NCBI RefSeq assembly: GCF_015062985.1
Contig: NZ_SUTI01000020.1
Span: 1 to 23,808 of the forward strand
DNA length: 23,808 bases
Source of the DNA: Methanobrevibacter sp.
GTDB lineage: Archaea > Methanobacteriota > Methanobacteria > Methanobacteriales > Methanobacteriaceae
Reading direction: 5' to 3'
A model generated the notes under the pieces. It was not told the DNA's origin, did no database searches, and saw nothing but the letters and a program-made list of their open reading frames with translations. This document shows, one piece after another, positions 1-7,504 of this stretch. Every line of letters begins with the position of its first letter. The first letter of the stretch is position 1. The translations under genes and the position numbers were made by a program.

Positions 1-72
1 TTTTGGTGTGCCCCCACTTGAAACATTAGAACATAATTCCCCAATAGTTGCAACATTCCATTCTAAACTCAA
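1..72 (-). CDS. hsdS: Type I restriction specificity subunit HsdS, N-terminal 24 codons (cut by window edge)
   Basis: Reading leftward from a TTG at 72-70, the frame stays open to the window edge and encodes a peptide containing WNVATIGELC and SSGGTPK. This W-x-x-x-x-(I/L)-G-E/D-L start followed by an S-G-G-T-P motif is the usual opening of the first target-recognition domain of HsdS. A good Shine-Dalgarno, AAGGAG at 86-81, lies 8 nt before the TTG and supports this non-ATG start. It begins 42 nt after the hsdM stop on the same strand, so it is the third gene of the hsdRMS operon. HsdS chooses the bipartite DNA target for both methylation and cleavage. The rest of the gene, including the second recognition domain, is outside the window, so its integrity cannot be judged. 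Confidence 0.8.
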   Translation of the reverse strand, partial: MSLEWNVATIGELCSNVSSGGTPK

Positions 73-114
73 ATTTACCACTCCTTTTAATAAAAAAAAT
101 ATCCCAATCCAAAT

Positions 115-1617
115 TTAGAATTCAAAACCTATTTCCTTTAAACTTTGGCGGATTTTATCTTCAAGTTCATTAGATTCTTTAAACAACTCACCTAACTCAG
201 TTGTTAATGTTTTCATCTTTTCTTCAAATGGTATTCCATCATCTTCTTCTGGTTTAAATCCAACATAACGTCCAGGAGTTAATATGAAATCATGTTTTTT
301 AATTTCTTCTAAATCGCTTACTTTACAGAATCCTTTTTCATCTTCAAGATTTCCTTCTTCAAATTTAGTGAAAGTATCCGCAATTAAATCAATATCATCA
401 TCAGTTAACTCACGTAATTTCCTAGAAACCATTGTTCCCATTTCACGTGCATCAATAAATAAAGTTTTACCTTTCTGCTTTTTGTCACGATTCAAGAACC
501 ATAAACAGACTGGTATTCCAGTAGTATAAAATAATTGTGTTGGCAATGCAACAATACATTCAACTAAATCGTCTTCGACAATAGCTTGTCTTATTTTTCC
601 TTCACCTGATGTAGTTGAAGATAATGATCCATTAGCTAAAACCAAACCAATTTTACCTTTTGGTGATAAATGGTGTATCATATGTTGCATCCATGCAAAG
701 TTTGCATTTCCTTTTGGTGGAATTCCATATTTCCACCTTACATCATCTTGCAATTGTTCTTGACCCCATTTTTTAAGGTTAAATGGTGGATTTGCCATTA
801 CAAAATCGGCTTTAAGTGTAGGATGTAAATCATTTAAGAATGTGTCTTCTTGGTGTTCTCCAAGGTCTGCTTCAAGTCCTCTGATAGCTAAATTCATTTT
901 TGCCATTTTCCAGGTTGTAGGATTGGATTCCTGACCATAAATTGATAAATTGTTTATATTACCACTATGGTTATCAATGAAGTTTTTAGATTGGACAAAC
1001 ATTCCTCCAGATCCACAACATGGGTCATAAACTCTTCCATCAAATGGTTTTAAAACTGAAACTAAAGTTTTTACAACACATGCTGGAGTATAGAATTCTC
1101 CTGCTTTTTTACCTTCAGTTTCTGCAAACATACTTAAACAATATTCATAAGTACGTCCAAGAATATCTTTCTTATCTCCCTTTTCAGACATCTGCACATT
1201 AGTGAAAATATCTATTACAGCACCAAGTTTCTTTTTATCCAATTCAGGTCTTGAGAAATTTTTAGGTAATATTCCTTTAAGTGATTTGTTACTGTCTTCA
1301 ATAGCTTTCATTGCTGCATCTATTGCCATACCATTTTCTGCTGTGTTTGCTTTTTTAGCAATTTCTGACCAACGAGCTTCAGGTGGAACAAAGAAAATAT
1401 TCTTATAAGTATATTCATCAATATCTTCTTCAAATCCGTCTCCTTCTTCTACTAGTTCTTGGTATCTTTCTTCAAATTTATCAGATAAGTATTTTAGAAA
1501 AATCAATCCTAATACTACATGTTTATATTCTGCTGCATCCATTGAACCTCTTAGTTCATCTGCTGCATCCCAAATTTGTTTTTCAAAACCTATTTCACTT
1601 ATATTTTCTTTTGCCAT
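115..1617 (-). CDS. hsdM: Type I restriction-modification DNA methyltransferase subunit HsdM
   Basis: A 500-residue N6-adenine methyltransferase subunit of a type I restriction-modification complex (M2S methylase, R2M2S nuclease). The N-terminal helical domain (about residues 8-150, starting GFEKQIWDAADELRGSMDA) is the HsdM N-terminal domain. It is followed by GEFYTPACVV, which opens the methyltransferase core. The AdoMet-binding motif I is DPCCGSGG near residue 198, and the catalytic N-P-P-F motif (MANPPFNLKKW) is near residue 276. The C-terminal end (KEIGFEF) has the heptad-like helix expected for contact with HsdS. Length is normal for the family and no break is visible. The ATG lies 8 nt after the hsdR stop, and its ribosome site (AGGTGAT) overlaps that stop, so translation is probably coupled to hsdR. 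Confidence 0.97.
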   Translation of the reverse strand: MAKENISEIGFEKQIWDAADELRGSMDAAEYKHVVLGLIFLKYLSDKFEERYQELVEEGDGFEEDIDEYTYKNIFFVPPEARWSEIAKKANTAENGMAIDAAMKAIEDSNKSLKGILPKNFSRPELDKKKLGAVIDIFTNVQMSEKGDKKDILGRTYEYCLSMFAETEGKKAGEFYTPACVVKTLVSVLKPFDGRVYDPCCGSGGMFVQSKNFIDNHSGNINNLSIYGQESNPTTWKMAKMNLAIRGLEADLGEHQEDTFLNDLHPTLKADFVMANPPFNLKKWGQEQLQDDVRWKYGIPPKGNANFAWMQHMIHHLSPKGKIGLVLANGSLSSTTSGEGKIRQAIVEDDLVECIVALPTQLFYTTGIPVCLWFLNRDKKQKGKTLFIDAREMGTMVSRKLRELTDDDIDLIADTFTKFEEGNLEDEKGFCKVSDLEEIKKHDFILTPGRYVGFKPEEDDGIPFEEKMKTLTTELGELFKESNELEDKIRQSLKEIGFEF

Positions 1618-1625
1618 TTTATCAC

Positions 1626-4600
1626 CTATGCTGCTTCATCTACCCATAATTCACATTGTGCTATAACTTTTTCTAAAGCAAAATCCATATCCTCTGGAGG
1701 ATATTTGTATTTTTTAAGCAATCTTTTTACAGTTCTACGCATGTTTGCTCTTGCAGATTCTTTTTTCTGCCAATCTATTGTTCTATTTCTTCTTAAAGAA
1801 TCCGTTAATTCTTGAGTAATTTTAATCAAAGTTTCATCATCATAAAAACTATGTATATTTTCTGGAAGTGCTATTGCATTGTAAAATGCTAATTCCTCCT
1901 CACTTAATCCTAATTTTTCTCCTTCTAAATGTGCATCTCGTAAGAGTTGTGCAATTCTAATTAATTCTTCAATTACTTCATCATTTGTAATATGACCATT
2001 AATGTAATCATTACGTGTCTTTTTCAGGAGCTCTGAAAATTCTTCAGCTTTAACAAGATTGGTTCTTGTATAAACTCTTACTTCATCATCCAGTAATTTT
2101 TCTAAAATAGTTCTGGTTAAATTGGAAGATTCCAATGCTCTTACTTTATCTAAAAATTCTGGATCGAATAATGATACTTCCTCACTGACATTAATGACAT
2201 TAATTACTCCAGTACTTTTAATTGATTGATTTAGTAATTCTGTAATCTGTTTATTGATTTCTGGCAGGGATAATTTTCCATTTGAAGTAACTTTAACAAG
2301 AACTGTTCTTACAGCTTCGAAAAATGCTGCTTCAAATCTTTCATGTTTCTTAGCTCTACTACTACATAGTGACAGCCATTTTTTAAGTAGTAATGCTTCT
2401 TTTAAATAATCTTTTTTGGTGTCTTTACGTGACAGGTCTTCCATGAAGTTTACTCCACTTGAAATGACTTTTGATCTTTCTAAATCACTGTCTCCAAAGA
2501 ATTTGGAGTAGTCAAATCCGTGGAATAAGTCACGGCAAATTTCTAGTTTTTCTTGGAATTTTGGATATGCTACTTTATCAACATCCGGGTCACCATATTT
2601 CTTTTTGTCCCTATCAGTGTATTCACTCATTGCCTTTTTGAGTTCAGCTGCTATACCAATATAGTCAACAACTAGCCCCCCTTCTTTTCCTTTGAATACT
2701 CTGTTTACACGTGCAATTGCTTGCATTAAATTGTGTCCTCTCATTGGTTTGTAGACATACATTGTTGAAAGTGAGGGAACGTCAAATCCTGTAAGCCACA
2801 TGTCAACTACAATAGCTATTTTCATTGGATCATCATCATCTTTAAATTTCTTTTCAAGTTCTTTTTTATATGATTTATCCCCAATTATTTCAAACCATTC
2901 TTCCGGATCTTTATTAGAACCACTCATTACTACTTTAACTTTTTCATCCCAATCTGGACGTAGTTCTAATATTTTTTCATACATTTTTATGGCTATTGGA
3001 CGTGAATATGCTACAATCATTGCTTTTCCACTTAATTCATTTGCACGATTGTCTTCATAATGTTGAACAATATCTGTACAAATATCATCAATAATATCTG
3101 GAGCCCCAAGCAATTCTTCCATTCTACTTAATTCACGTTTACTTCGCTCAATATTGTATTCTTCAGCTTCTTCTTGTAACTCCCAATATTTTTCATCAAT
3201 CTTTTGTAGGATTGATTCATCCAAGTTTATATCTGCAATACGGCTTTCATAACATATTGGTACTGTTGCTCCATCTTCTACAGATTGTGTCATGTCATAA
3301 ATATCAATATAATCTCCAAATACTTCACGAGTGTTTCTATCTGCTTTTGAAATTGGTGTTCCAGTAAAACCAATGAATGTTGCATTTGGAAGAGCATTGT
3401 GTATTCTTCTAGCAGCACCTATTTTTATTTCACCAGTTTTAGGATCTACCTTTTCTTCAAGACCATATTGACTACGATGTGCTTCATCAGATATTACAAT
3501 AACATCTTCCCTATCTGTTAATGATTCATCATAATCATCGAACTTTTGCATTGTAGAGAAAAATATTCCATTAGCTTTCCTATCATTCAATAATTCTTTT
3601 AGATTTTTCATACTTGTGGCTTGTTTTGGAGTTTGTCTTAAAAAGCCACTACATTTAGCAAATTGTGAATATAATTGATCATCCAAATCATTACGGTCGG
3701 TAATTACAACAAAAGTTGGACTTTCAAGTACTTGTTGTAATTTGTTAACATAAAATACCATAGACAAGCTTTTTCCACTTCCTTGTGTGTGCCAGAATAC
3801 TCCGGCTTTGTGGTCACTGTTAATAGCTTTAACAGTTGAGGTTACTGCTTTGTTAACAGCAAAGTACTGGTGGTATGCACCCAGAATTTTAATGTTAGTT
3901 TTTGAATCATTTGAAAAGACAATGAAGTTTTTTAATATGTCTATGAATCTTTGTCTTTCGAATATTCCTTCAAAGAATGTTGTGAAGTCTGCCCATTGTG
4001 TTGATTCATAACTTCCATCAGTTGTTTTCCATTCCATGAATCTGTCTTCAGAAGCAGTAATTGTTCCTGCTTTTGAAATTGACATATCACTCATTACACA
4101 AAAAGCATTGTAGTTAAAAAGAGTCGGAATAACTTGCATATATTTTTTAAGTTGGTTATATGCTTCAGATGTATCTGTATTTTCCCTTGATGGAGATTTT
4201 AGTTCACATACTACTAATGGAAAACCATTTACAAAAACTACAATGTCAGGTATTTTAGTTTCCTTATCAATTACTGTCCATTGGTTAATAACAGTGAATA
4301 TGTTATTGTCTAAATTATCGTAATCAATGAGTTTAACATGAGTGGATTCTTCTTTTCCATCACGCCAATAATTTACATTAATACCATTTTGAAGATAATC
4401 CATGAATTTATTATTTTTTTCTTCTAAAGATCCAATACCAAAATCTTGAATTACTTCAATAGCTTTATCAACAGCTTCTTTATCTAATTGATTATTGATA
4501 TTATATAATACATCAATATCTCCCATGTAAAGAGGGTTTTTATGTTCCCTATCAATATCTGGGCCATAAAAACTGTTATAGCCTAAATTCTGAAACAATT

Positions 4601-4643
4601 CCATTAATGCTTTTTCATAAGCTTCTTCATTATAAAATGAAAT
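1626..4643 (-). CDS. hsdR: Type I restriction endonuclease subunit HsdR
   Basis: The motor and nuclease subunit of the type I system. The N-terminal nuclease domain has a PD-(D/E)xK signature: IPDIVVF near residue 135, then CELKSPS about 10 residues later. The SF2 translocase follows with Walker A (TQGSGKS, near 286), DEAH box (ISDEAHRSQYG, near 384), motif III (GFTGTP) and motif VI (QAIARVNRVF). The helical C-terminal domain is full length. The frame is open upstream to 4799, but that extension is hydrophobic, unlike HsdR, and would overlap the divergent gene. The family N-terminus begins around SFYNEEAYEKALMELF. The best Shine-Dalgarno (AAGGAG, 4658-4653) lies 9 nt before an in-frame ATT at 4643, which I chose. 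Other choices are TTG at 4652 (no spacing) and ATG at 4604, which would trim conserved residues. First gene of hsdRMS. Confidence 0.93.
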   Translation of the reverse strand: MSFYNEEAYEKALMELFQNLGYNSFYGPDIDREHKNPLYMGDIDVLYNINNQLDKEAVDKAIEVIQDFGIGSLEEKNNKFMDYLQNGINVNYWRDGKEESTHVKLIDYDNLDNNIFTVINQWTVIDKETKIPDIVVFVNGFPLVVCELKSPSRENTDTSEAYNQLKKYMQVIPTLFNYNAFCVMSDMSISKAGTITASEDRFMEWKTTDGSYESTQWADFTTFFEGIFERQRFIDILKNFIVFSNDSKTNIKILGAYHQYFAVNKAVTSTVKAINSDHKAGVFWHTQGSGKSLSMVFYVNKLQQVLESPTFVVITDRNDLDDQLYSQFAKCSGFLRQTPKQATSMKNLKELLNDRKANGIFFSTMQKFDDYDESLTDREDVIVISDEAHRSQYGLEEKVDPKTGEIKIGAARRIHNALPNATFIGFTGTPISKADRNTREVFGDYIDIYDMTQSVEDGATVPICYESRIADINLDESILQKIDEKYWELQEEAEEYNIERSKRELSRMEELLGAPDIIDDICTDIVQHYEDNRANELSGKAMIVAYSRPIAIKMYEKILELRPDWDEKVKVVMSGSNKDPEEWFEIIGDKSYKKELEKKFKDDDDPMKIAIVVDMWLTGFDVPSLSTMYVYKPMRGHNLMQAIARVNRVFKGKEGGLVVDYIGIAAELKKAMSEYTDRDKKKYGDPDVDKVAYPKFQEKLEICRDLFHGFDYSKFFGDSDLERSKVISSGVNFMEDLSRKDTKKDYLKEALLLKKWLSLCSSRAKKHERFEAAFFEAVRTVLVKVTSNGKLSLPEINKQITELLNQSIKSTGVINVINVSEEVSLFDPEFLDKVRALESSNLTRTILEKLLDDEVRVYTRTNLVKAEEFSELLKKTRNDYINGHITNDEVIEELIRIAQLLRDAHLEGEKLGLSEEELAFYNAIALPENIHSFYDDETLIKITQELTDSLRRNRTIDWQKKESARANMRRTVKRLLKKYKYPPEDMDFALEKVIAQCELWVDEAA

Positions 4644-4759
4644 AATAATCAACTCCTTGAAACAATATTCTAAGTTAACAACAATATTGTAATAATGATA
4701 GTTATATAAAAATATACTATTAAGTTTTACTAAAATTATAATTATAAAGAGTTGATACA
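4644..4759. promoter_or_regulatory. Divergent promoter region between hsdR and the DUF1802-like gene
   Basis: A short, almost pure A/T spacer separates two divergent transcription units. A TATA-like box, TTATATAAAAATATA at 4702-4716, is placed to serve the plus-strand gene, with an expected start about 25 nt downstream and a leader of roughly 25 nt. The plus gene has a weak ribosome site (AAAGAG, 4746-4751). Because the box is nearly palindromic in composition it might also serve hsdR, whose strong AAGGAG site lies at 4658-4653. No operator repeat was noticed. Confidence 0.45.
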
Positions 4760-5281
4760 ATGACTGAAATAACAAAATGTATAAACGAATGGAATGCAAC
4801 TATCGAAGCATTAGGTCAAGGAAAACAAACAATATTAATAAGAAAATATGGCACCACCTTGAATGAATTTTTATTATATCCCACCATTAGCTATGCAAAT
4901 AATGAAGATGTCTTAGATTCATTTCAAGAAGATTATAAAGGCTTTGTAAAAGATAATCTTCTGCCTATTGGTGAAAACAGAACTTATGAAGTAAAATATT
5001 ATGCAACTGTAGAGGAAGTTATTGATAAATCTTCTTCAAGAATTGGTGCATTCAATAAGTTCCATATTTGGACTCGTGACCATGTGAAAGATTATCTCGG
5101 AAGAAAAGAAGCTAAGATATGGATTTTAAGAGTTTATGAACTTGATGAACCTCAAATGCTTAAACGTTCAAATGGAATGTTATACGCTAACGTAAACAAT
5201 CCCGTTAAACTTGAAGGTAAACCAGTTATATCTGATGATGAGTTTGATAAGTTAAAAGAAGAAATTTTAAATACTAAATAA
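4760..5281 (+). CDS. DUF1802-like protein of unknown function
   Basis: A 173-residue soluble protein, with no signal peptide or membrane segment. The opening INEWNATIEALGQGKQ followed by ILIRKYGT and EFLLYPT resembles the DUF1802 family: a 'W-x-x-x-x-x-A-L-x-x-G-K-Q' start, then an (F/I)RKxG strand and an FLLYPT turn. Family members are about this length and have no assigned biochemical role. The C-terminal half has IWTRDHVKDYLGRKEAKIWILRVYEL, with clustered basic and aromatic residues that would suit nucleic-acid contact, although that is inference. The ATG has a GAG-type ribosome site 8 nt upstream. It is divergent from the type I restriction operon and lies 33 nt before the next plus-strand gene, suggesting a defence-island accessory role. 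T-rich sequence directly after the stop (5282-5291) could end some transcripts. Confidence 0.75.
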   Translation: MTEITKCINEWNATIEALGQGKQTILIRKYGTTLNEFLLYPTISYANNEDVLDSFQEDYKGFVKDNLLPIGENRTYEVKYYATVEEVIDKSSSRIGAFNKFHIWTRDHVKDYLGRKEAKIWILRVYELDEPQMLKRSNGMLYANVNNPVKLEGKPVISDDEFDKLKEEILNTK

Positions 5282-5314
5282 TTTTTTATTTCTAGTTTAA
5301 TTGAGGTATGGCAA

Positions 5315-6391
5315 ATGGACAATACGAATAAATCAATAAAGCAAACAAAAATTTTAAAAGAAAATATGGAAAGGCAAAAAAAAGCAAATTTAAATAGTCT
5401 TATTTACCCATACAAGCCCGAAAATCAGTATAAAGCATTGAAATCATTTATTAAATCTATAGAAAGTCCAATGAAATCGTATGAATATATTTTGAATCAG
5501 CGAAAAGAGTTTAATGCTGAATTTCAAAAAACTCAAGAAAATTTAGAAAAAATGAGAAAATCTATTGCAATTAGGCCAATTGATTATCTTGATGGTTTTC
5601 TTCCTACTAAACCAGAATACCTCAAAATATATGATTCAATAAATAAAGTTAATTGGAATGAAGTATACAATTCATTATCACAATCTTTAATTAGTTTAAA
5701 ATATCCATTTATAAATATTTTTTTACAACCTGATGAATTTACAAACACCCTTCATGAACACGTAAAAAAAATTGATGACGACGAATTAAATGAAATTTTT
5801 ACAATACATTTTCTAAAAAAAATAACCAGAGATTGGTGGATTTTTCCAAGATTCAGTTTAGAAGACTATAAAGAAATATCTAAAATCAAAGACATTAATT
5901 CATATAATAACGCAGTTTTAAATGAATTTTATTTTAATCCTGAACTAATCGAAGACTTAATCTCTAATTGGAATATTGATAATGAAAATAGGAAAACTAT
6001 AATTGAACAAGCTTATTTCAATTATAAACATGGAAAATTTGAAACTTGTGTAATTCTTTTAATGCTACAGATTGAAGGTATAATGAAAGAAAAAATTGAT
6101 TTTGATAAAAAAGATTCAGATTTAAGAATAAAAATACAAAAAACATTAAATAAAAAGAGTGATAGTGATGATGCATGGGAATCTTTTTTAAATAAAGCCA
6201 ATGCTGAATTTATATTACGAATTGTAAAACCATTATATGATGATGTTGATTTTGAATATGATATGGGTGATATTAAACGGCATGAAATTGCACATGTTGG
6301 TGTTGTAGAAACTAGTCAAATGGGAGCAATGAGATTATTCCTTATATTAGATACAGTAATATATATTTTAGAAGATTTAGATGAAATTTAA
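5315..6391 (+). CDS. Unknown protein with C-terminal HEPN-like R-x4-H motif
   Basis: A 358-residue Lys/Asn-rich soluble protein that I do not recognise as a named family. The N-terminal third (residues 1-95) is strongly charged and helical, possibly coiled coil. The middle holds a tryptophan-rich WWIFPRF segment. The C-terminal third has helices typed as 'AYFNYKHGKFETCVILLMLQ-IEG', then a loop, then DIKRHEIAHVG. The last fits the R-x4-6-H motif of HEPN ribonuclease domains, where it sits on a helix and binds RNA. The general layout (two-helix 'G-x-Y/F-x-x-x-x-x-L-L-x-Q-I-E-G' followed by a 'R-H-x-x-x-H-x-G' helix) recurs in hypothetical proteins of defence islands. A clear ribosome site, GAGGT at 5303-5307, lies 7 nt before the ATG. 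The stop is 2 nt from the stop of the convergent winged-helix gene. An RNase effector role is inference. Confidence 0.7.
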   Translation: MDNTNKSIKQTKILKENMERQKKANLNSLIYPYKPENQYKALKSFIKSIESPMKSYEYILNQRKEFNAEFQKTQENLEKMRKSIAIRPIDYLDGFLPTKPEYLKIYDSINKVNWNEVYNSLSQSLISLKYPFINIFLQPDEFTNTLHEHVKKIDDDELNEIFTIHFLKKITRDWWIFPRFSLEDYKEISKIKDINSYNNAVLNEFYFNPELIEDLISNWNIDNENRKTIIEQAYFNYKHGKFETCVILLMLQIEGIMKEKIDFDKKDSDLRIKIQKTLNKKSDSDDAWESFLNKANAEFILRIVKPLYDDVDFEYDMGDIKRHEIAHVGVVETSQMGAMRLFLILDTVIYILEDLDEI

Positions 6392-6393
6392 AT

Positions 6394-6660
6394 TTAATCT
6401 AAATTTTTTACTATCTGCTCACCTTTTTCAGTATGCCTATACAACCTACCTTTTCTAGCTTCGGGATTAATGCATTCAACCAGTTCATGTGCTTTTAATT
6501 CAGACAATATTTTTGAAATATGATTTGTTCTTATCCCAGAGTTTCTAGCTATCTGGGAAGGTATCAATACTTCACCTTCTAAAGATTTCATTGTTTTGGT
6601 TCTATACTTTGAAATCTTCACATAACTTATTTCCGTTAACATTTCATCTGACAATTCCAT
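6394..6660 (-). CDS. Small winged-helix DNA-binding regulator
   Basis: An 88-residue protein that consists of one winged helix-turn-helix domain. Helix 1 is ISYVKISKYRTKTMKSL; the recognition region is IPSQIARNSGIRTNHISKILSELKAHELV; and the wing is CINPEARKGRLYRHTEKG. This pattern is common in archaeal MarR/ArsR-like regulators of methanogens, where similar stand-alone domains regulate nearby genes. It starts 8 nt after the stop of the collagen-like gene, with a weak AAGTGAT ribosome site, so the two are probably cotranscribed. It converges tail to tail with the HEPN-motif gene. Whether it belongs to the phage remnant upstream or is a host regulator is open. Its sequence looks more like host chromosomal regulators than phage repressors. 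Confidence 0.85.
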   Translation of the reverse strand: MELSDEMLTEISYVKISKYRTKTMKSLEGEVLIPSQIARNSGIRTNHISKILSELKAHELVECINPEARKGRLYRHTEKGEQIVKNLD

Positions 6661-6668
6661 AATATCAC

Positions 6669-7313
6669 TTATGAACTTCTTACAAAATAAATTGTATCCT
6701 CATCATAGCTACTTAAAGCATCATATGCTGCCTGAGTCATAAACCTAAACTTACCAAAGACGCCATATTCAACACCCATATAAACTGGTCCTGTTGATTT
6801 TGCCAAATACATTTGTATACTTCCAGAATGCTTTAACGGTATCACTGAATATGGATCAAGTGATTCAGTATCCCAGGATGTTCCATTATATTCTTTAATG
6901 GCCATCAACGAACTTGTACAAATAGCTACGCGATAACCTTTACTGACACCAGTCGGCAATGTGGTTGTAGTTTGTATCTTATCAACTGGTAGTTTCCACC
7001 CTGCTTCCTTATCACTGCCCTGACCCGTTGCACCAGTATCGCCTTTTGGACCAATTGCTCCAGCAGGGCCAGTATCACCAGTATCTCCTTTAACAGAACC
7101 TGCATTTGCCCATCCGTTTTCATTCCAGTAGTAATAGCTGCCATCCACTATATATGCATCACCTAAACTTCCCGAAGGATGCACTGCTATAAATTCAGCA
7201 TAGTTATTATAATAGCCTTTGATAATTGTTCCAATTCCAATGTCTCCAGTATCTCCTTTAGGTCCGGTATCGCCTTTAACTGGTCCGATTTCTATCCATT
7301 CCTTTTCAGCCAT
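6669..7313 (-). CDS. Collagen-like phage tail-fibre type protein
   Basis: A 214-residue protein with two short collagen-like blocks of Gly-X-Y triplets: GDTGPKGDTGDIGIG around residues 15-29, and GDTGDTGPAGAIGPKGDTGATGQG around residues 75-98. Between them lies a segment with HPSGSLGDAYIVDG, then YYYWNENGWANAG, a carbohydrate-binding-like linker often found in phage tail fibres. The C-terminus, AAYDALSSYDEDTIYFVRS, is the 'YDAL...D-x-x-T-I-Y-F' ending typical of phage and prophage tail proteins. No signal peptide or anchor is present, which argues against a cell-surface host protein. A strong ribosome site, GGAGG, lies 7 nt before the ATG. Upstream on the same strand are a micro-ORF and the end of another probable phage gene; no other phage gene is visible, so this is likely a prophage remnant. 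Expression today is unknown. Confidence 0.75.
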   Translation of the reverse strand: MAEKEWIEIGPVKGDTGPKGDTGDIGIGTIIKGYYNNYAEFIAVHPSGSLGDAYIVDGSYYYWNENGWANAGSVKGDTGDTGPAGAIGPKGDTGATGQGSDKEAGWKLPVDKIQTTTTLPTGVSKGYRVAICTSSLMAIKEYNGTSWDTESLDPYSVIPLKHSGSIQMYLAKSTGPVYMGVEYGVFGKFRFMTQAAYDALSSYDEDTIYFVRSS

Positions 7314-7337
7314 TTGTATTCCTCCATGGTTCTATTA

Positions 7338-7379
7338 TCACATATTAAATAGCATTGCTCCGCCGTAATCATACACCAT
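7338..7379 (-). CDS. Possible 13-codon micro-ORF in the phage remnant
   Basis: Between the decayed phage gene end (stop at 7389-7391) and the collagen-like gene there is an ATG at 7379 followed by 13 codons (MVYDYGGAMLFNM) and TGA. A GTGAT ribosome-like site lies just before it, and spacing to both neighbours is tight as in phage structural operons. It may be a genuine very small phage peptide, a truncated larger gene, or chance. There is no further evidence. Confidence 0.25.
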   Translation of the reverse strand: MVYDYGGAMLFNM

Positions 7380-7388
7380 TATCACAGG

Positions 7389-7484
7389 CTAGAACTTATC
7401 AAATGAAATGATATTGCTTACATTGCCTTCATATGAATAAACTGTTGTACTTCCGTTTTTAATAGTGCTTTGAGATATCCATTG
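7389..7484 (-). pseudogene. 3' stub of a probable phage structural gene
   Basis: An open stretch of 31 codons without a start codon ends in TAG at 7391-7389. Its reading, WISQSTIKNGSTTV then YSYEGNVSNIISFDKF, is polar, Ser/Thr/Asn-rich and protein-like, resembling the end of a tail or baseplate protein. A TGA at 7487-7485 closes it upstream, and just beyond lies sequence related to a helicase on the other strand. This is therefore taken as the truncated end of a gene lost when the phage block was joined to other DNA. Gene identity cannot be named from so short a piece. Confidence 0.45.
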
Positions 7485-7504
7485 TCATAATACAAGTCGC
7501 ATGT

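Noticed and set aside
4644..4799. N-terminal extension of HsdR up to 4799
   Set aside because: It is hydrophobic and Tyr/Ile rich, overlaps the divergent gene and its promoter, and precedes the conserved HsdR start.
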